NCBI GenBank assembly: GCA_944393005.1
Contig: CALXYO010000001.1
Location: 62,001 to 126,000, forward strand
Reading direction: 5' to 3'
Origin: an uncultured Spirochaetales bacterium
GTDB taxonomy: Bacteria > Spirochaetota > Spirochaetia > Sphaerochaetales > Sphaerochaetaceae
Length of the DNA: 64,000 bases
The notes beneath the pieces were generated by a model. The model saw only the letters and a program-made list of their open reading frames with translations, ran no database searches and was not told the DNA's origin. The translations under genes and the position numbers were made by a program. Positions within the stretch are counted from its first letter, which is position 1. Every line of letters starts with the position of its first letter. Below, in pieces: positions 15,644 to 24,274 of this stretch.

Positions 15644-16438
15644 TTATGGTGTTATTGATTGATATTCCAGATCGGACCAGCTGATATTATTATAATTTTC
15701 AGACTGTACAGCTACAGATATAAATAAATTAATTTTATAACTGTTGTTATCAGTTTCATCAAGATCCCTGTAATATGAATAATCATTTGTCAGATTATTA
15801 CTATCAATATTATCTACACTTGAAAAGAATGGATCATTATTGAAGCGATACATTGGGATGCTATCCAAAGAAATATAACTGCCAGTATCATCCAAAGCGT
15901 AAACATCCATAATAAGATAAAATGGACTTTCACTTTCGGCAGACACACTTTCTTTTCTGAACATGAAAAAATATGATCTATAAAGCGTTAAATCAGGATA
16001 AGTATAGTTTGGAGATTGTGATAACGAAGGATGAGATTCATCACTCGTAAATGAATATAAATATATTTTTCTTTCAGCATAAGATGCTTCAACATTATTA
16101 AGCCTGCCAGTTGATGAGTCAAATGTAGCCGGAGAGCCATTATAATGGTTGTTATAGTTCCTTATGTATCTATCAAAACGGCTTTCAAGCAAGCTAGAAC
16201 CATCTGATGGTGTTATGCTGTACATTACAAGAGCAGATGGTGATCCTGATTCCATATGGACTAAATCTGATTCTGGAATTGAGATATCAACCCTAAAACC
16301 CCGGACATAGCTTTTACCTTCAATAGAAGAGTTATAATCGTATATAGAAATATATTCTTTGAAATCGCGGTAATTAGGAACACCGCAGGAAGGAAGAAAA
16401 AGGATGGATACAAGAAAAAGTATGATGCCTTTCCTCAT
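15644..16438 (-). CDS. AT-rich orphan lipoprotein, function unknown
   Basis: 264 residues. A lipoprotein signal (MRKGIILFLVSILFLPSC, lipidated Cys18) starts the protein. The rest is rich in Ser, Tyr, Asn and Asp, without a motif I recognise, and is probably beta-rich and surface- or periplasm-facing. Base composition is clearly lower in GC (about one third in sampled lines, against ~45% in neighbours), so it may be lineage-specific or acquired. AGGAGG precedes the ATG. It follows the TPR gene on the minus strand by 44 bp, with a 19-bp palindrome in the gap. Confidence 0.7.
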   Translation of the reverse strand: MRKGIILFLVSILFLPSCGVPNYRDFKEYISIYDYNSSIEGKSYVRGFRVDISIPESDLVHMESGSPSALVMYSITPSDGSSLLESRFDRYIRNYNNHYNGSPATFDSSTGRLNNVEASYAERKIYLYSFTSDESHPSLSQSPNYTYPDLTLYRSYFFMFRKESVSAESESPFYLIMDVYALDDTGSYISLDSIPMYRFNNDPFFSSVDNIDSNNLTNDYSYYRDLDETDNNSYKINLFISVAVQSENYNNISWSDLEYQSITP

Positions 16439-16464
16439 AAATCCATCCCTCCTGTATTTGTAGT

Positions 16465-16483
16465 AGGTTTAAACTTTAAACCT
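16465..16483. promoter_or_regulatory. Perfect 19-bp palindrome upstream of the orphan lipoprotein
   Basis: AGGTTTAAA-C-TTTAAACCT, two nine-base arms around one base, overlapping the stop of the TPR gene and ending about 26 bp before the lipoprotein start. With a one-base centre it is better suited to a dimeric DNA-binding protein than to an RNA hairpin. Confidence 0.4.
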
Positions 16484-17169
16484 TATTCAAGTACGAGCAA
16501 GCGTGCTTCAGCAAGAGCTGCATATTCAGAAGTTGTGAACTCATCTCTGAGCTGTGAATATGTTGCAACTGCAAGCCCTGTATCACCTGTCTGTTCATAG
16601 ATACGTGCAGAGTTGAAGAGAGCCTTCGGGCTTTCCGGAGCCTCTGCAGCATATGTATCCCATACTCTGTTGTAATATGAGAGAGCTGTTTCTGTGTCTC
16701 CGGCATTCTCTGCGCTTGCAGCAGCGTTCATCATTGAGAGGGAAACCAGATATGTGTCCCCACCCTCATTCACGACCTGCTCAAAATATGAGAGAGCATT
16801 TTCCCAGTCTTCAGCATTGTAGTAATACAGACCAAGCAGATACTTTGCCTTAAGGCTTGCATAGTCGCCTGTTTTAGCCTCGGCAATGATGGCATCGGCA
16901 GAAGCGATGAATTCGCTTGATGCTGTATTGTACTCATCACTTGTCTCATCCATGACCAGGAGATTGTAATAATCCTGCTCAAGATTGTATGTTGCCGTTG
17001 CAATCTTATCCCTGCTGCTGTTGCTTGTGACGGATACAACAGCAATCACGACACAAAACACAACAACTATAATTCCGATTATCGCAAGAAGTCTTGCATT
17101 CTTTGCAAAGAACGACTCCGTTCTGGCTGCTATTTTCTCAGATGAAGTTAAATTCTTATCCTTCTTCAT
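16483..17169 (-). CDS. Membrane-anchored TPR protein (YfgM-like)
   Basis: 228 residues. A cytoplasmic basic N-terminus is followed by one membrane helix (LLAIIGIIVVVFCVVIAVV, ~27-45) and then TPR repeats (KYLLGLYYYNAEDWENALSYF, AENAGDTETALSYYNRV, ARIYEQTGDTGLAVATYSQL). The layout resembles YfgM/BamD-like periplasmic scaffolds, but I cannot assign a partner. AAGGGGG precedes ATG 17169. It lies 68 bp downstream of rpsA with a hairpin in between. Confidence 0.8.
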   Translation of the reverse strand: MKKDKNLTSSEKIAARTESFFAKNARLLAIIGIIVVVFCVVIAVVSVTSNSSRDKIATATYNLEQDYYNLLVMDETSDEYNTASSEFIASADAIIAEAKTGDYASLKAKYLLGLYYYNAEDWENALSYFEQVVNEGGDTYLVSLSMMNAAASAENAGDTETALSYYNRVWDTYAAEAPESPKALFNSARIYEQTGDTGLAVATYSQLRDEFTTSEYAALAEARLLVLE

Positions 17170-17189
17170 AAATCCCCCTTAGAAATAGA

Positions 17190-17215
17190 TAGGCGGGCTG
17201 TTTATCTCCCGCCTA
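17190..17215 (-). terminator. Hairpin after rpsA
   Basis: Reading the minus strand, TAGGCGGG and CCCGCCTA form a perfect 8-bp stem around a ten-base loop, followed by TCTATTTCT. It probably reduces or ends transcription of the rpe-to-rpsA operon before the TPR gene. Confidence 0.6.
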
Positions 17216-17237
17216 CTCCATTCAGGATATCTCTATC

Positions 17238-18935
17238 TCAGATTTCTTCGTCTTTAGCCTTCAGCATGTCAGCAAGAGAGAATGTGTTGTCATCTTCCTT
17301 ACCGTCAGCCATGTACTTGGCCATTTCAGACTCCTGATTCTTCTTGATCATCTCCTTGATAGAGAGTGAGAGCTTCTGAGTCTGCGGATTGATTTCAACA
17401 ACCATTGCAGTCACTTCATCACCGACCTTGAAGTTCTCAAGAACCTTGTCTGTGTATTCTTCATCCGGTCCGACCAGATTGTACTTTGAAATAAGACCTT
17501 CGATTTCACCGGGAACTTTCACAAACACACCGAAGTCAGTAACGTTGGAAACTGTTCCTGTGATGACAGAGCCCTTCGGATTTGATCTTCTGAGATTCTG
17601 CCACGGATTGCCTTCAAGATTCTTTACTGACAGACGGATTCTTCTGTTCTCCGGTTCGACTCTGGAAACGGAAACCTCAATTTCGTCACCTTCTTTGCAG
17701 AACTGTGACATATTCTTGAGCTTCTTTGTCCAGGATACATCATCGATGTGGAGGAAGCCGTCAATTCCGTCTTCAAGATTCACGAATGCACCGCTGTTGG
17801 TGAGCTTGACAACCTTTCTCTTGAGAACTGTTCCAACTGGATAGCGCTCTGCGATTGTATCCCATGGATTCTCAAGCAGCTGCTTGATGCCGAGTGAAAC
17901 ACGCTTCTTGTCGAGGTCGTAACCGAGGATCTTGGCTTCAACAACATCTCCGATCTTGTAGATCTCTGCAGGGTTTGTAACCTTCTTTGTCCAGCTGAGT
18001 TCGGAAATGTGTGCAAGACCTTCAATACCCGGCTCAATACCAATGAACACACCGAATGATGTGATCTTTGTGACAGGAGCCTTGATGACATCGCCTACCT
18101 GATAGCGCTGCTCGAAGTTTGTCCACGGATCCTCTGTCATGTGCTTGAGAGAGAGGTTGATCTTCTGTGTGACAGGATCGATGTTGATCAGGCGGAGCTG
18201 GATGACCTGGCCCTTCTTCACATAATCTTTCGGCTTTGTGACATGGCCCCAGCCCATATCGTTGATATGGAGGAGACCATCGAAACCGCCGAGGTCGATG
18301 AAGGCACCGAAGCTTGTGAATGACTTAACGACACCCTGTACGACATCGCCGATCTGAACTGAGGAGAAGAACTTCTCCTTGTTCTGTGCAATGATCTTCT
18401 CGAGGTATTCCTTGCGGGATACAACACTCTTCATCTTGCTTCCTGTATGATACTTGTCGATGATGAAGTAGTCTGTCTTTCCGATCAGAGTCTCAGGATC
18501 CTCGATTCTTACGATATCTGCCTTTGAAAGCGGGCAGAATCCCTTATAGTCAGCACCAAGGTCAACCTCATAGCCTCCCTTGATAACCTTACTGAATTTT
18601 CCGAGAACAGGTGTGCCGCTTTCCGTAGCTTCTCTGAGAGCCTCTGCCCTTTCTCTTGCATCGGCCTTCTTCTTTGAGACAATTACCTGTCCGCCCTTTC
18701 CTTCTTTGTTGACAATTGCGACGTTCACCTTGTCACCGATCTTCGGCAGCTCGATAAACTCGTCCACAGGAATCTTTCCTTCGCTCTTGTAGCCTACGTC
18801 AACAAACACATAGTCGTTATTTAACTGTACAACAGTTCCGGTTACGATCTGACCGTCTTCAATGCCAGCAAGTGACTTTAGATACTGCTCCTGCAGCAGA
18901 GTCTGCATGTCAGTCATCTGAGTTTCATCTTCCAC
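17238..18935 (-). CDS. rpsA: 30S ribosomal protein S1, six S1 domains
   Basis: 565 residues. Six successive S1/OB-fold repeats are visible, each starting with a G-x-V-like strand: GQIVTGTVVQLNNDYVFVDV, a diverged second repeat (VLGKFSKVIKGGYEVDLG), GDVVQGVVKSFTSFGAFIDL, GDVIKAPVTKITSFGVFIGI, GTVLKRKVVKLTNSGAFVNL and GSVITGTVSNVTDFGVFVKV. S1 helps mRNA bind the 30S subunit. GTG 18935 is chosen because AGGAG (18948-18944 on the minus strand) is eight bases upstream; the frame stays open further into cmk. Downstream of cmk by 19 bp; in some treponemes I recall the two being fused. Confidence 0.93.
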   Translation of the reverse strand: MEDETQMTDMQTLLQEQYLKSLAGIEDGQIVTGTVVQLNNDYVFVDVGYKSEGKIPVDEFIELPKIGDKVNVAIVNKEGKGGQVIVSKKKADARERAEALREATESGTPVLGKFSKVIKGGYEVDLGADYKGFCPLSKADIVRIEDPETLIGKTDYFIIDKYHTGSKMKSVVSRKEYLEKIIAQNKEKFFSSVQIGDVVQGVVKSFTSFGAFIDLGGFDGLLHINDMGWGHVTKPKDYVKKGQVIQLRLINIDPVTQKINLSLKHMTEDPWTNFEQRYQVGDVIKAPVTKITSFGVFIGIEPGIEGLAHISELSWTKKVTNPAEIYKIGDVVEAKILGYDLDKKRVSLGIKQLLENPWDTIAERYPVGTVLKRKVVKLTNSGAFVNLEDGIDGFLHIDDVSWTKKLKNMSQFCKEGDEIEVSVSRVEPENRRIRLSVKNLEGNPWQNLRRSNPKGSVITGTVSNVTDFGVFVKVPGEIEGLISKYNLVGPDEEYTDKVLENFKVGDEVTAMVVEINPQTQKLSLSIKEMIKKNQESEMAKYMADGKEDDNTFSLADMLKAKDEEI

Positions 18936-18954
18936 TTCTTTTTCTCCTAACCAA

Positions 18955-19611
18955 TTACTTAGCCGGGCAGTCCCTGAGTCTAGACTGCACAACTGAAACA
19001 ACTTTCTCACAAACTTGATTTATCGTCAAGTGAGAAGTGTCTATATATACAGCGTCTTTTGCAATTTTTAGCGAACCTACTTCCTTATTCCTGTCATTGG
19101 CGTCCCTTTTCTCTATGAGAGCGAGAACTTCCTCATAGCTCTGCCCGTCATTCTGCTGCTCAGTACGACGGCGGGCACGCACTTCGCTGGAAGCGTCAAA
19201 GTAGAATTTGCACTGCGCATCCGGGAAGATCACGGTGGTTGTGTCACGGCCTTCCGTAACGATGTCCATGCTGCCGGCGATCTTCCTTACGGCAGAAGTC
19301 ACGATCTCCCTCAGCCGGGGATCCGATGAAACGATGCTCGCATTCATGTCAACATCCGGAGTATGAAGCTTGTCCTCAACATCGACTCCGTCAAGACATA
19401 TGTCACCGTCATTCACCGTTATGCTCACTTTCCTTGCCGTTTCAAGACAGGCATCCCTGTCACTGCAGTCACCGCCCTTCATCAGGTGGGCGTATGTCAC
19501 TGCACGGTAGAATGAGCCGGTATTGAGGAAATAATAGCCGAGCCGTGATGCCACAAGCTTTGCCACCGTGCTTTTGCCGCATCCGGCAGGTCCGTCAATT
19601 GCAACGATCAT
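18955..19611 (-). CDS. cmk: Cytidylate kinase
   Basis: 218 residues. Phosphorylates CMP/dCMP to the diphosphate with ATP. P-loop GPAGCGKST (7-15), NMP-binding YYFLNTGSFYRAVTY, TEGRDTTTVIFPDAQCKFYFDAS and RARRRTEQ are all typical. Its ATG overlaps the stop of rluB (ATGA), so it is translated as part of the rpe-to-rpsA operon. Confidence 0.96.
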   Translation of the reverse strand: MIVAIDGPAGCGKSTVAKLVASRLGYYFLNTGSFYRAVTYAHLMKGGDCSDRDACLETARKVSITVNDGDICLDGVDVEDKLHTPDVDMNASIVSSDPRLREIVTSAVRKIAGSMDIVTEGRDTTTVIFPDAQCKFYFDASSEVRARRRTEQQNDGQSYEEVLALIEKRDANDRNKEVGSLKIAKDAVYIDTSHLTINQVCEKVVSVVQSRLRDCPAK

Positions 19612-20420
19612 TTTTCACTCCTCCCCTCGTTTTTCTTTGCCTTTGCGGCCTTTTCCCTTTTCAGGGCAGCACCGAATTTCTTTCTGACAACAAGAGTGTT
19701 CTTTCCTTCAATGAGACCCTCTATCTCTTTTCTGGAAAGATTGCGGAATTCACCCGGCTGGAGTGAACCGAGCTCAATGCAGCCTATCCTTATGCGAGTC
19801 AGCCCCTTCACCTCATAGCCCAGAAAGCTGAAGATTTTCCTTATCTCCCTGTTCTTGCCTTCGGTAAGGACAACCTTTATATAATCCCTTCTCTGGGGAA
19901 TGAATTCATAGCTTTTTATCCTGTACGGCTGGCTCATGTCTATGTAAAGTCCCTGAAGGGCCTTCTTCAGGTCTTCAACCTGAGGTTTTCTGTCAAGGTG
20001 CACGACATATTCTTTCTCTATCTGGTTTCTCGGATGTGTGACCTTGTTCGCGAAATCCCCGTCGTTTGAGAATATGATGAGTCCGTTTGAATCCTTGTCC
20101 AGACGGCCGACGTTGAAGAGGAGATGCTGGTCCCTGATTGTTATGAGGGATCTGGCATACTTGTCCTCATTGGGATCATAGTTGGTGCAGACATAGCCAC
20201 GCGGCTTGTTGAGGGCTATGTAATAGACATTGTCCACAGGCTCTATCGTCTCGCCGTCAACCTGTACGACATCAGCCGGTCCGACTTTGACACCCATCTC
20301 CTTTATTGTCCTGTTGTTGACCATGACACGGCCCTGTTCGATGAGGCTTTCACAGAAACGGCGGCTGCCGACTCCGCATTTGGCCATGTAGACCTGAAGC
20401 CTGAGATCATTTTCACTCAT
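19608..20420 (-). CDS. rluB: 23S rRNA pseudouridine synthase, RsuA/RluB family
   Basis: 270 residues. An N-terminal S4 RNA-binding domain (LRLQVYMAKCGVGSRRFCESLIEQGRVMVN) precedes the synthase domain with catalytic GRLDKDSNGL and EKEYVV, and EGKNREIRKIF near the end. A basic tail (ALKREKAAKAKKNEGRSEK) closes it. The start is ATG 20420, with GGGAGG six bases upstream, overlapping scpB by eight bases; the frame is open ~29 codons further up inside scpB, which is coincidental. The exact target uridine cannot be read from sequence. Confidence 0.92.
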   Translation of the reverse strand: MSENDLRLQVYMAKCGVGSRRFCESLIEQGRVMVNNRTIKEMGVKVGPADVVQVDGETIEPVDNVYYIALNKPRGYVCTNYDPNEDKYARSLITIRDQHLLFNVGRLDKDSNGLIIFSNDGDFANKVTHPRNQIEKEYVVHLDRKPQVEDLKKALQGLYIDMSQPYRIKSYEFIPQRRDYIKVVLTEGKNREIRKIFSFLGYEVKGLTRIRIGCIELGSLQPGEFRNLSRKEIEGLIEGKNTLVVRKKFGAALKREKAAKAKKNEGRSEK

Positions 20421-21021
20421 TGTTATCCTCTCCCTCACTTTCTCCCTCTTCATCTTCTTCCTTGTCGAAACGCATCCTGTCGATTGCGCTGAGCTTAGGC
20501 AGATCACCTATCGACTTGAGACCGAACTCGAAAAGGAATTTGCGGCTTGTGCCGTAAAGACAGGGATGGCCCTGCACGTCCTTGCGGCCCACGACCTTTA
20601 TGTATTCCCTTTCCCTGAGAAGACGGACTATCGAGTCTGATGCAACACCGCGTATGTTGTCAATCTCCCTTCTTGTTATCGGCTGAGAATAGGCAACAAT
20701 GGAAAGTGTCTCCAGTGCAGCACGTGTGAGACGGCGGTCAACCTTGCGCCCGTATGTTGAGCGCAGCATGTCATAAAGATCAGTACATGGGGCGAATTCA
20801 TAAGAGCCGTCGGAATTCTCTTTCAGCCTTATGCCATGCCCCTTTTCCTCAAATACTTCGCCAAGCTCCTTGAGCGCCCTCTGCACAGCCCTGGCATCGA
20901 GTCCCGTCATGCTGCAAAGTTTTTCCTCGTCAAGAGCCTCGTTTTCGATAAACAGCACGGTTTCAACCAGTCTGGCATCCGTGCTCATCAGACCTGTATT
21001 ACCAGTTTTTGCCATAACCAT
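20413..21021 (-). CDS. scpB: Segregation and condensation protein B
   Basis: About 202 residues. Two winged-helix domains are recognisable: VETVLFIENEALDEEKL, and LTRAALETLSIVAYSQPITRREIDNIRGV with YGTSRKFLFEFGL. ScpB pairs with ScpA as the kleisin subcomplex of SMC condensin. The C-terminus is a short acidic tail (KEEDEEGESEGEDNNE). Possible starts are GTG 21024, ATG 21021 and ATG 21015; 21021 gives a TGATG junction with scpA and is preferred weakly. Confidence 0.93.
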   Translation of the reverse strand: MVMAKTGNTGLMSTDARLVETVLFIENEALDEEKLCSMTGLDARAVQRALKELGEVFEEKGHGIRLKENSDGSYEFAPCTDLYDMLRSTYGRKVDRRLTRAALETLSIVAYSQPITRREIDNIRGVASDSIVRLLREREYIKVVGRKDVQGHPCLYGTSRKFLFEFGLKSIGDLPKLSAIDRMRFDKEEDEEGESEGEDNNE

Positions 21022-21971
21022 CACTCTTCATCGTCGTCAAGAAGATTCTCTTCATCTCCGACGTATTCCTCCGCCTCTTTCTCTTGTCTGTCCTCTTCAT
21101 CAAGCTCTTCGTCGACTTCGGCCTTCCTCTCTGGAGATATTATGGAATAGTCATCCGGATCGCTGAGATCATTGTCGACAACCTCATCGTAATCCTTGTC
21201 GTATTCATCGGCAAGCTCAGGCCGCCAGTCCTGAGGACGGAGCACTATGTATATTTCCCCGTTCGGCTCTTTCTGCTGGAACACGATTATCTTGTCCTTT
21301 GCCATCTCGAGGATGGCCATGAAGGAACAGATGATGTGAAGCGGCTGGTCGAAATGGATGATAACCTCGCTGATCGTGATCTGGTCCTTTGTCTCGAAAA
21401 GCTCAAGCATGAGTGTTCTCTTTTCCTTTACCGAGACCTCCTCATAGACGTTGAAGAGCTTTGTCGGAGCCTTTTTCTCCAGTATGGTGCGGAAAGTGTT
21501 GAAAAGATCTTCTATGCTCACGCCGCGGAAGAGATCCTCATCCAGGAACGGGAGGGCAAAGAAATTCTCCTTGCGGGGAATATGGAAATTGTCTCCAACC
21601 GCCGCACCTGTGAGAAGATCTGTGTATTTCTTGAATTTCTGGTATTCCAGAAGCCGCTCGACCAGTTCCTGACGCGGATCCTCATATTCCTCGTCAATCT
21701 CGCCTGCGACAGGAAGCAGCATCTTTGACTTGATGTAAAGCAGATCAGCCGCCATCTTGTAGAAATCGGCAAGATTCTTCAGGTTTGATTTATGTTCCTC
21801 AATGTAGGAGAGGAACTGCTGCGTTATTTCGGCAATGGGAATGTTATAGATGTTTATCTCAGCTTTCTGTATCTGGTAGAGAAGAAGATCAAGCGGGCCT
21901 TCGAACTCCTGCGTCACGAAGACCTGCTTTTCCTCCCTGTCAAATATCAGATCGTCCCTGTCGTCCTGCAA
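21021..21971 (-). CDS. scpA: Segregation and condensation protein A (kleisin)
   Basis: 316 residues. The N-terminal SMC-binding part has FEGPLDLLLYQIQKAEINIYNIPI, followed by FLSYIEEHKSNLKNLADFYKMAADLLYIKSKMLLP; a C-terminal winged helix follows. The last ~50 residues are strongly acidic. The start is probably TTG 21971, with AGGGA seven bases upstream inside the end of recA; there is no in-frame ATG nearby. A GTG (VTQEFEG) 17 codons later is possible but has a badly spaced ribosome site. Coupled to scpB. Confidence 0.92.
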   Translation of the reverse strand: MQDDRDDLIFDREEKQVFVTQEFEGPLDLLLYQIQKAEINIYNIPIAEITQQFLSYIEEHKSNLKNLADFYKMAADLLYIKSKMLLPVAGEIDEEYEDPRQELVERLLEYQKFKKYTDLLTGAAVGDNFHIPRKENFFALPFLDEDLFRGVSIEDLFNTFRTILEKKAPTKLFNVYEEVSVKEKRTLMLELFETKDQITISEVIIHFDQPLHIICSFMAILEMAKDKIIVFQQKEPNGEIYIVLRPQDWRPELADEYDKDYDEVVDNDLSDPDDYSIISPERKAEVDEELDEEDRQEKEAEEYVGDEENLLDDDEE

Positions 21972-21974
21972 CTT

Positions 21975-23039
21975 TTATTCCCTGCCCTTTTCCTGGCTGC
22001 CATTCTCATCAGCCTTCTTCGGGAACATCTTTTCCCTCAGGCTCGCAACTATCTCATTAACAAGATCAGGATTGTTCTCAAAGTACTCAATCGTCTTGTC
22101 ACGGCCCTGTCCGACCTTTTCTCCGTTGTATGAATACCATGAACCGGACTTCTCGATCATGTTGTACTTGAGCGCGGCATCCAGCATGCTGCCCACATAG
22201 CTGATACCCTTGCCGAAAAGAAGATCAAGCTCGCATTTCTTGAAAGGAGGAGCAACCTTGTTCTTGACGATTTTCACCCTCACCCGGTTGCCGACAAGAT
22301 CATCCTGGCTCTTGCCGATGGATTCGACCTTCCTGACATCCATTCTGATGGAAGCGTAGAATTTCAGAGCATTTCCGCCGGTGGTAGTCTCGGGGTTGCC
22401 GAACATGACGCCTATTTTCATTCTCAGCTGGTTTATGAAAATGATCGTTGTGTTGCTCTTTGCGAGAATGCCGGTGAGTTTTCTCAGGGCCTGGCTCATG
22501 AGACGGGCCTGAACACCCATGTGGCTGTCACCCATGTCACCGTCTATCTCCGCCTGCGGCGTGAGGGCGGCAACCGAGTCGACAACAATGATGTCCACAG
22601 CACCGGAACGCACGAGGGACTCCGTGATCTCAAGAGCCTGTTCTCCGTTGTCCGGCTGGCTTATCCACAGCTCATTTATGTTAACGCCGAGGTTCTTGGC
22701 ATAAGTCGGATCAAGAGCATGTTCAGCATCGATGAAAGCTGCGATTCCTCCAAGCTTCTGGCTTTCCGCGATCGCATGCAGCGCAAGGGTTGTCTTACCG
22801 GAGCTTTCCGGTCCGTATATCTCAATGATTCTTCCCTTGGGGTATCCGCCTACTCCCAGCGCCTCATCCAGCAAGAGGGAACCGCTTGGAATGACATCGA
22901 CATCCAGCGTGCCCTGCGCGTCCCCCAGCTTCATCAGGGAACCTTTGCCGAACTGCTTGTCGATCTGGCTTCTTGCCGCTTCAAGTGCTTCCGAGCGGGC
23001 TTTCTGTACGTCGCTTGAAATTTCAGTAATCTTTGACAT
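21975..23039 (-). CDS. recA: Recombinase RecA
   Basis: 354 residues. Catalyses strand exchange and stimulates LexA-type cleavage. Walker A GPESSGKT (76-83), Walker [12 protein letters not shown], loop L1 ([23 protein letters not shown]), [27 protein letters not shown] and the C-terminal domain are intact. It lies between dtd (21 bp upstream) and scpA (3 bp downstream) without a visible promoter or SOS box of its own. Confidence 0.99.
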   Translation of the reverse strand: MSKITEISSDVQKARSEALEAARSQIDKQFGKGSLMKLGDAQGTLDVDVIPSGSLLLDEALGVGGYPKGRIIEIYGPESSGKTTLALHAIAESQKLGGIAAFIDAEHALDPTYAKNLGVNINELWISQPDNGEQALEITESLVRSGAVDIIVVDSVAALTPQAEIDGDMGDSHMGVQARLMSQALRKLTGILAKSNTTIIFINQLRMKIGVMFGNPETTTGGNALKFYASIRMDVRKVESIGKSQDDLVGNRVRVKIVKNKVAPPFKKCELDLLFGKGISYVGSMLDAALKYNMIEKSGSWYSYNGEKVGQGRDKTIEYFENNPDLVNEIVASLREKMFPKKADENGSQEKGRE

Positions 23040-23060
23040 TTTATAACTCCTACTGAATAC

Positions 23061-23534
23061 CTATACAAAATTTTTCTGAGATCTGTGCAAAAGACGTGCG
23101 GAGTCAAGAATAAAAGTTTCCGGCCCGTCATTGCAATACACCACCTTCATATGTTCCCCGAACATTCCGGTCGCGACCGTGTATCCCATATCACGGAGCA
23201 TGCTGACAGCCTTCTCGTAAATCCGTCTGGCATCAGCAGGAGCTGCGGCATTGTCGAAGCCGGGGCGGTTGCCTTTGTATATGTCACCGGCAAGGGTGAA
23301 CTGGCTGATCATCATGACATCTCCGCCGGCCTGGGAAAGGGAGAGATTCATCTTCCCGTTCTCATCCTTGAAGATCCTGAGCTTCATCATTTTCTCAAGG
23401 AATTTGTCAAGTACGGATTCATCATCGCCTTTTTCCACACCGAAATAGACAAGCATGCCCTTCTCGATGGAAGAGACAGGAGGGCCGTCCACAGACACGG
23501 ATGCATTCTCCACACTCTGGATGACAGCTATCAT
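23061..23534 (-). CDS. dtd: D-aminoacyl-tRNA deacylase
   Basis: 157 residues. Removes D-amino acids (and glycine mischarged on tRNA-Ala) from tRNAs. The first active-site motif SQFTLA (77-82) is canonical. The second, normally N-x-G-P-V/F-T, reads NDGPET (135-140), with Glu in place of the hydrophobic residue after the Gly-cisPro. NRPGFDNAAAP is typical. ATGA overlap with rpe. Confidence 0.93.
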   Translation of the reverse strand: MIAVIQSVENASVSVDGPPVSSIEKGMLVYFGVEKGDDESVLDKFLEKMMKLRIFKDENGKMNLSLSQAGGDVMMISQFTLAGDIYKGNRPGFDNAAAPADARRIYEKAVSMLRDMGYTVATGMFGEHMKVVYCNDGPETFILDSARLLHRSQKNFV

Positions 23535-24208
23535 TTGAAACTCTCCATTGCAAGCTCCTGCATCTTCTGCATGAAGGAAAGCTTGTCGCTTTCATTATAG
23601 AAAGCGGATCCCGCCACTGCGATGTCGGCTCCTGCCGCCACGACATCCTGGATCGTAGAGAGATTAACTCCTCCGTCAACACTGATAGCGTAATCATAAT
23701 CCTCACTCTCACGCAGTTCCTTGAGCTCGACTATCTTGTTGATGCAGCCTGGAATCAGCTTCTGTCCGGCCCAGCCCGGATTAACCGTCATGACGAGCAC
23801 AAGATCAACCATGTCAAGAAGCGGCGTTATCGCGCTCACCGGCGTTGACGGCACGATCGATATGCCGCATCTGATTCCCCTTTCCTTTATATGAGAAAGG
23901 ACTCTGTGCAGATGAACAGTGCTTTCCTGATGGATTGTTATCATATTGCAGCCGGCATCAATGAAATCATCGATATGGTTCTCCGGGTTGACTATCATCA
24001 GATGGGCATCGAAAAGCAGGTCGCTGTACGGCCTTATGTCCTTGATGAATTTCGAACCGAAAGTTATCTGCGGTACGAAGACTCCGTCCATCACGTCAAG
24101 ATGAAGATACTCGGCTCCGGCCTCTTCCGCATCCCTGAGCGCGTTCAGCACTGATGCGAAACTGGCGGAAAGAATTGAAGGTGCAATTTCTATTCGCTTG
24201 TCGTACAT
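23531..24208 (-). CDS. rpe: Ribulose-phosphate 3-epimerase
   Basis: 225 residues. Interconverts ribulose-5-P and xylulose-5-P in the pentose phosphate pathway. A TIM barrel with IAPSILSASF, HLDVMDGVFVPQITFG, FDAHLMIVNP, MTVNPGWAGQ, ISVDGGVN and GADIAVAGSA. It is the first gene of the rpe-dtd-recA-scpA-scpB-rluB-cmk-rpsA operon. No Shine-Dalgarno is present and the -10 TATACT ends seven bases before the ATG, so the message is probably leaderless. Confidence 0.96.
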   Translation of the reverse strand: MYDKRIEIAPSILSASFASVLNALRDAEEAGAEYLHLDVMDGVFVPQITFGSKFIKDIRPYSDLLFDAHLMIVNPENHIDDFIDAGCNMITIHQESTVHLHRVLSHIKERGIRCGISIVPSTPVSAITPLLDMVDLVLVMTVNPGWAGQKLIPGCINKIVELKELRESEDYDYAISVDGGVNLSTIQDVVAAGADIAVAGSAFYNESDKLSFMQKMQELAMESFK

Positions 24209-24215
24209 GTGAATG

Positions 24216-24244
24216 AGTATAACCCAAATGAAGAATAATTGAAA
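24216..24244 (-). promoter_or_regulatory. Promoter of the rpe-recA-rpsA operon
   Basis: Minus strand: TTTCAA (24244-24239), 17-bp spacer, TATACT (24221-24216). Transcription would start at or within a base or two of ATG 24208. The -35 occupies the same six base pairs as the -35 of the divergent permease promoter. Confidence 0.5.
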
Positions 24245-24267
24245 TAAAAGCTTTTAGAAACTATCAT
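24239..24267 (+). promoter_or_regulatory. Promoter of the AI-2E-family permease gene
   Basis: TTGAAA (24239-24244), 17-bp spacer, TATCAT (24262-24267), five of six matches at each hexamer. The ATG lies seven bases after the -10, so the transcript should start on the initiation codon. Confidence 0.6.
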
Positions 24268-24274
24268 CATCCTC

